Below are positions 61,102-64,000 of a stretch of 64,000 nt of DNA, piece by piece. Location: assembly GCF_002838835.1 (NCBI RefSeq), contig NZ_NHPP01000023.1, positions 1 through 64,000 of the forward strand, read 5' to 3'. A program made the translations under genes and the position numbers. The notes under the pieces were generated by a model that had not been told where the DNA came from, searched no databases, and saw only the letters and a program-made list of their open reading frames with translations. The DNA comes from Siphonobacter sp. SORGH_AS_0500. GTDB lineage: Bacteria; Bacteroidota; Bacteroidia; Cytophagales; Spirosomataceae. Each line of letters starts with the position of its first letter. Positions within the stretch are counted from its first letter, which is position 1.

Positions 61102-64000
61102 TAACCTGAACCAATTCGCCGGATTCCAGATAGACGATCCAGCCTTCGATGTGTTTATAACCCATTTCGCGGTAACGACGGGCGTATTTTTTGATTTGAT
61201 CTTTATGACTATCCCTGGCCTGGCCCGTCTTATAGTCGAGAATAGCGACGGTCTGATCGGGACGAATGACTACCCGGTCGGGGCGAATGACTTCTCCATT
61301 GGGCATGAGAATTTCCCGTTCTGATAAAAACTCTGCGGGCATTTCAAAGTAAGGTTTCATTTCTTCCTTGCTCAAAATCCGGTTAATGGCTTCCGTCATT
61401 CGCAACACCTGCGTCTCATCCAGTAAGCCCCTTTTCTGCATCCGATCAATTACGATGGGGACATCTTCAGGGGTGTTGATTTCCCGCATGACGATGTGAG
61501 CTTTGTTCCCCCAATCCTTCTGCATGGCAAAAGAATCCAGCTCACTTAACCGATCTTTCTGCCGCCGCAGACGCATACTACCCCGGCGATCTTGGGTGAT
61601 AACTCCCGTAATTACCACCTTATCTTCCTGTTCTTTTTTCTCTGACTTAACTCGCTTTTCCCCCTGTTTGAGTATGTGCGTGCCTTCGCAGGCATTTACA
61701 TAATCCGAAAAGAATACCCCCACGGTATCTTTTAGTCCCGTTACCTCCCCTTTTTTCGAAAGCTTGGTTTCCATCGAGATATACACCCTTTCGACGGGGC
61801 GAGTCAGGGCTACGTATAGTAAATTCAGATTGTCCAGAAAGGTCTGTTCTGTTTCTTTTTCGTAGGCTTCTTTCAAGTGGGTAGCTGCCAGGCGTTGGGA
61901 AACCGAAAACGGAGCCACTTTCAAACTACGGGATGGTTTATCATCCGCTGACACCAATGTTAACTCCTCAGCCTCCATGCTTTCCAGATCGCCCCAGATT
62001 TCATCCCAGAGGTTATTTTTAAAGCTCCAGTTGGCGTAAGGCAGTAATACAACTGGGAATTCAAGCCCTTTGGATTTATGGATCGTTTGAATCCGTACGG
62101 CATTAGCCCCTTCCGGTGAGCTTACGCAAAGCTTGAACTTCTGCTGCTCCCAGTCGAGTAAGAAATCACTTAAATGGCCGCTTTTTCGCGTTGAAAAATC
62201 CTGTACATAATCCAGAAAACGGAATAAATAAGCCGCTTGATCGGGTTTATCAAAGAGTTTGAACCGAGCAATTAACTCCTCACAACTTTCAAACAGACTG
62301 GCTTTCTGCATGAGAAAAGCATTGAGTTGGGTGCTGGCTACTTCCTTCGGTAAATCAGCTATTTTTTCCAATTCCTTTTCCCTTACCCAGGTCCAGAACG
62401 CACCCATATCCGGTGCTTCCACCATTTGGCGAATGCGGGTGTTTACCTGTTCTTCAGGAACCTGCCCCTGAATTTCCTTGAGGAATAAATAGGCCGCTTC
62501 ATATTTGGCCAGCGGCTGATCGGGCGTATTCAGTACTCGTAAAAAAGCAATAACCAGGTTAACCACTGGTGAGGCACTGACCAATAAAGAATCCGCCGAG
62601 ATTACTCGAATCCCTTGGGAGGTCAAGGTATCGGCTAGTTCACGAGCGTGTTTGTTCTTTCGACAAAGGATCGCAATGTCTTTATACTCATAACCGTCGG
62701 CAAGGCATTCCGAGATTTGGTTCAGAATAAACTCGGGCGTGGCTGATCTCTCACTATCCAGAAAATCAATTTGCACATGGCCGCCACATTTGGGGTTATC
62801 GGGTGCTTTTTGAACGTAAGCACTGTAAATTCGAGGGGTTACCTCCCAATCTGCTGGCACCTGGTTAGCCAGGATATGTTTTAGAATGTCGTTATTAAAA
62901 TCTATAATTTCCCGACAACTCCGACGGTTAAAGTCCAGCACCTGAGGCACTAGCTTACCTTTAATCGTTAAAAGTCGGTCGCCCACGTTCCAGTTAATCT
63001 CATTGCCAGCGGGTAACATGGGCGTAAGGTCTTTACCTTCGTGCAAATACACCAGTTGCTCCATTTCTCCACCCCGAAAACGGTAGATACTTTGCTTGGC
63101 ATCACCTACCACAAGATTATAGTAATCGGCGGATAAACTATTGTCAATCAGCGGCATAAAGTTGAGCCACTGAAGCTGGGAAGTATCCTGGAACTCATCA
63201 ATCAGGATATGATGAAACTTCTCGCCGAGGCGTTCGTAGAGAAACGGAATCGGTTCTTCCAGGACAATATTCAGAATGGACTGATTGAACCGGGAAATGT
63301 GAATTTGCCCGGAATGATCTTCAATGGCCTTGACTTCGTCGGATAACTGCTTGAGCAAGGCCAGTTTATGCAAATGTTTATCAATTTCCAGACAGAGGGT
63401 GTACTTCTGAATCTGGGATTCGTGCAGTTGTATTAGCTCTCGCCCCACCACTTCCAGCTCCGATTCAATGGTTTCAAAACTGGACAAGATGGGTAAAGCG
63501 ACTTTGGCCTTCAGCCAGTTTTGCTCCCGACGAACGACGGAATAAAGACGGCTGGAAATTCCTTCGGCAAACGTTTTATGGCCATCCCGAATTTTCTGGA
63601 GAAAACCCGCCGCCCCGTTGGCTCCATAACTAAAATCGGCAATGGATAAAGTTGCCTTTTCTTCAATTAACTCTACCGCTACTTTCCCCAAACGCCGATA
63701 CTCGGTATCCTGGCAGGCACAATAGTCCCGTATTTTCTTTCGAATTTCCCAGAAATCGGCTATGCTTAAATCTTCCAGTTTCTTTAAGGCATCGCGGTGC
63801 TTATCGTCCAGTATTTTTTTTCCGACGGATAATAACTCCGTTTGAAGCGACTTCCAGCTCTTCCCCTGATCGGCTAGTTCTGCCACTAATTCTTCCAGCA
63901 CCAGCGTTAACTGATTAAACTCCGACTGGCCTACTTTGGAAAGTAACTGCTCCACACCAGCCGCCACCAGTACGTCCGATTCGAGGCTTACTTCGAAGTT
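61097..64000 (-). CDS. UvrD/AddA-type helicase-nuclease, 5' end outside window
   Basis: At least 967 residues; the frame stays open to the window edge, and the Walker A P-loop is missing, so the N-terminus lies beyond. Superfamily 1 helicase motifs: DEFQDTSQLQWLNF (Walker B), GDAKQSIYRFRGGE (III), HKSKGLEFPVVLLP (V), LYVALTRPVERVYI (VI). The C-terminal region holds a PD-(D/E)XK nuclease part: PNGEVIRPDRVVIRPDQTVAILDYKTG. The combination is that of AddA/RecB, the helicase-nuclease that processes double-strand breaks. The AddB/RexB partner would be expected nearby outside the window. Confidence 0.9.
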   Translation of the reverse strand, partial: NFEVSLESDVLVAAGVEQLLSKVGQSEFNQLTLVLEELVAELADQGKSWKSLQTELLSVGKKILDDKHRDALKKLEDLSIADFWEIRKKIRDYCACQDTEYRRLGKVAVELIEEKATLSIADFSYGANGAAGFLQKIRDGHKTFAEGISSRLYSVVRREQNWLKAKVALPILSSFETIESELEVVGRELIQLHESQIQKYTLCLEIDKHLHKLALLKQLSDEVKAIEDHSGQIHISRFNQSILNIVLEEPIPFLYERLGEKFHHILIDEFQDTSQLQWLNFMPLIDNSLSADYYNLVVGDAKQSIYRFRGGEMEQLVYLHEGKDLTPMLPAGNEINWNVGDRLLTIKGKLVPQVLDFNRRSCREIIDFNNDILKHILANQVPADWEVTPRIYSAYVQKAPDNPKCGGHVQIDFLDSERSATPEFILNQISECLADGYEYKDIAILCRKNKHARELADTLTSQGIRVISADSLLVSASPVVNLVIAFLRVLNTPDQPLAKYEAAYLFLKEIQGQVPEEQVNTRIRQMVEAPDMGAFWTWVREKELEKIADLPKEVASTQLNAFLMQKASLFESCEELIARFKLFDKPDQAAYLFRFLDYVQDFSTRKSGHLSDFLLDWEQQKFKLCVSSPEGANAVRIQTIHKSKGLEFPVVLLPYANWSFKNNLWDEIWGDLESMEAEELTLVSADDKPSRSLKVAPFSVSQRLAATHLKEAYEKETEQTFLDNLNLLYVALTRPVERVYISMETKLSKKGEVTGLKDTVGVFFSDYVNACEGTHILKQGEKRVKSEKKEQEDKVVITGVITQDRRGSMRLRRQKDRLSELDSFAMQKDWGNKAHIVMREINTPEDVPIVIDRMQKRGLLDETQVLRMTEAINRILSKEEMKPYFEMPAEFLSEREILMPNGEVIRPDRVVIRPDQTVAILDYKTGQARDSHKDQIKKYARRYREMGYKHIEGWIVYLESGELVQVS

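Noticed and set aside
1..64000. tRNA, rRNA or known riboswitch
   Set aside because: I looked for cloverleaf and typical riboswitch or ribosomal strings in the gaps and saw none; a covariance-model search would be decisive.

Overview
This 64-kb window reads as a chromosomal segment of a Bacteroidota bacterium, most probably of the order Cytophagales (Spirosomataceae/Cytophagaceae-like). Reasons: the gene repertoire (carboxynorspermidine route to spermidine, NIPSNAP, DUF1080, DUF2945 and CocE proteins, GTP-rich mix of secreted proteins of unknown function), the absence of Shine-Dalgarno sequences, and many matches to the Bacteroidota -7 promoter element TAnnTTTG upstream of genes. No rRNA, tRNA, CRISPR array, prophage or intact insertion sequence was found. 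Genes are densely packed on both strands and mostly in single-gene or two-gene units, separated by hairpin terminators.

Layout. 0-5 kb: a 2H phosphoesterase, two small proteins, a secreted MRJP/yellow-type protein, a DinB protein, a quinone oxidoreductase and a Tat-exported NIPSNAP protein. 5-11 kb: hisS, a 48-residue basic protein with its own promoter, a membrane protein, a DUF1080 secreted protein, a zinc-ribbon methyltransferase, Xaa-Pro aminopeptidase. 11-12.3 kb: a short AT-rich islet with two unrecognised genes. 12.5-25 kb: DUF1003, PBP4-type DacB, a beta-CASP nuclease, accA, a HAD phosphatase, an M50 protease, an acyltransferase, lpxB, a QueD/PTPS protein, heptose epimerase (hldD), carboxynorspermidine decarboxylase (nspC), hslV. 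25-33 kb: pyruvate dehydrogenase E2, a fatty-acid desaturase, lepA, a CocE-type hydrolase. 33.4-36 kb: a second AT-rich islet with a large GT-C-like membrane protein. 36-49.5 kb: signal peptidase I, acetyl-CoA hydrolase/transferase, a TspO relative, an RhlE-type helicase, carboxynorspermidine dehydrogenase, a copper pair (copA plus a small HMA chaperone), followed by a repeat-rich kilobase. 49.7-64 kb: pyrG, yidC, a TPR plus PBP1-fold protein with LpoA-like layout, hemL, a GT2 glycosyltransferase, an NlpC/P60 lipoprotein, tex, and a UvrD/AddA-type helicase-nuclease cut by the window edge.

Functional links: lpxB, hldD, the acyltransferase, GT2, dacB, the NlpC/P60 protein, yidC and signal peptidase all serve the Gram-negative envelope; nspC and the saccharopine-dehydrogenase-like gene, 20 kb apart, together supply the alternative spermidine pathway; copA and the HMA protein form a copper-export unit.

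The main anomaly is that five genes (MRJP-like, DinB, TspO-like, hemL, tex) are each broken in a way repaired exactly by restoring one base of a short homopolymer (two positions in the TspO gene). hemL and tex are otherwise perfect, so I read these as uncorrected sequencing deletions rather than true pseudogenes. The other notable material is non-coding: a mosaic of three hairpin families at 47.7-48.4 kb (one also at 0.2 kb), a 16-copy heptamer tract, a duplicated hairpin unit after nspC, and a perfect 18-bp palindrome before the acetyl-CoA hydrolase gene. I found no clear new multi-gene system.
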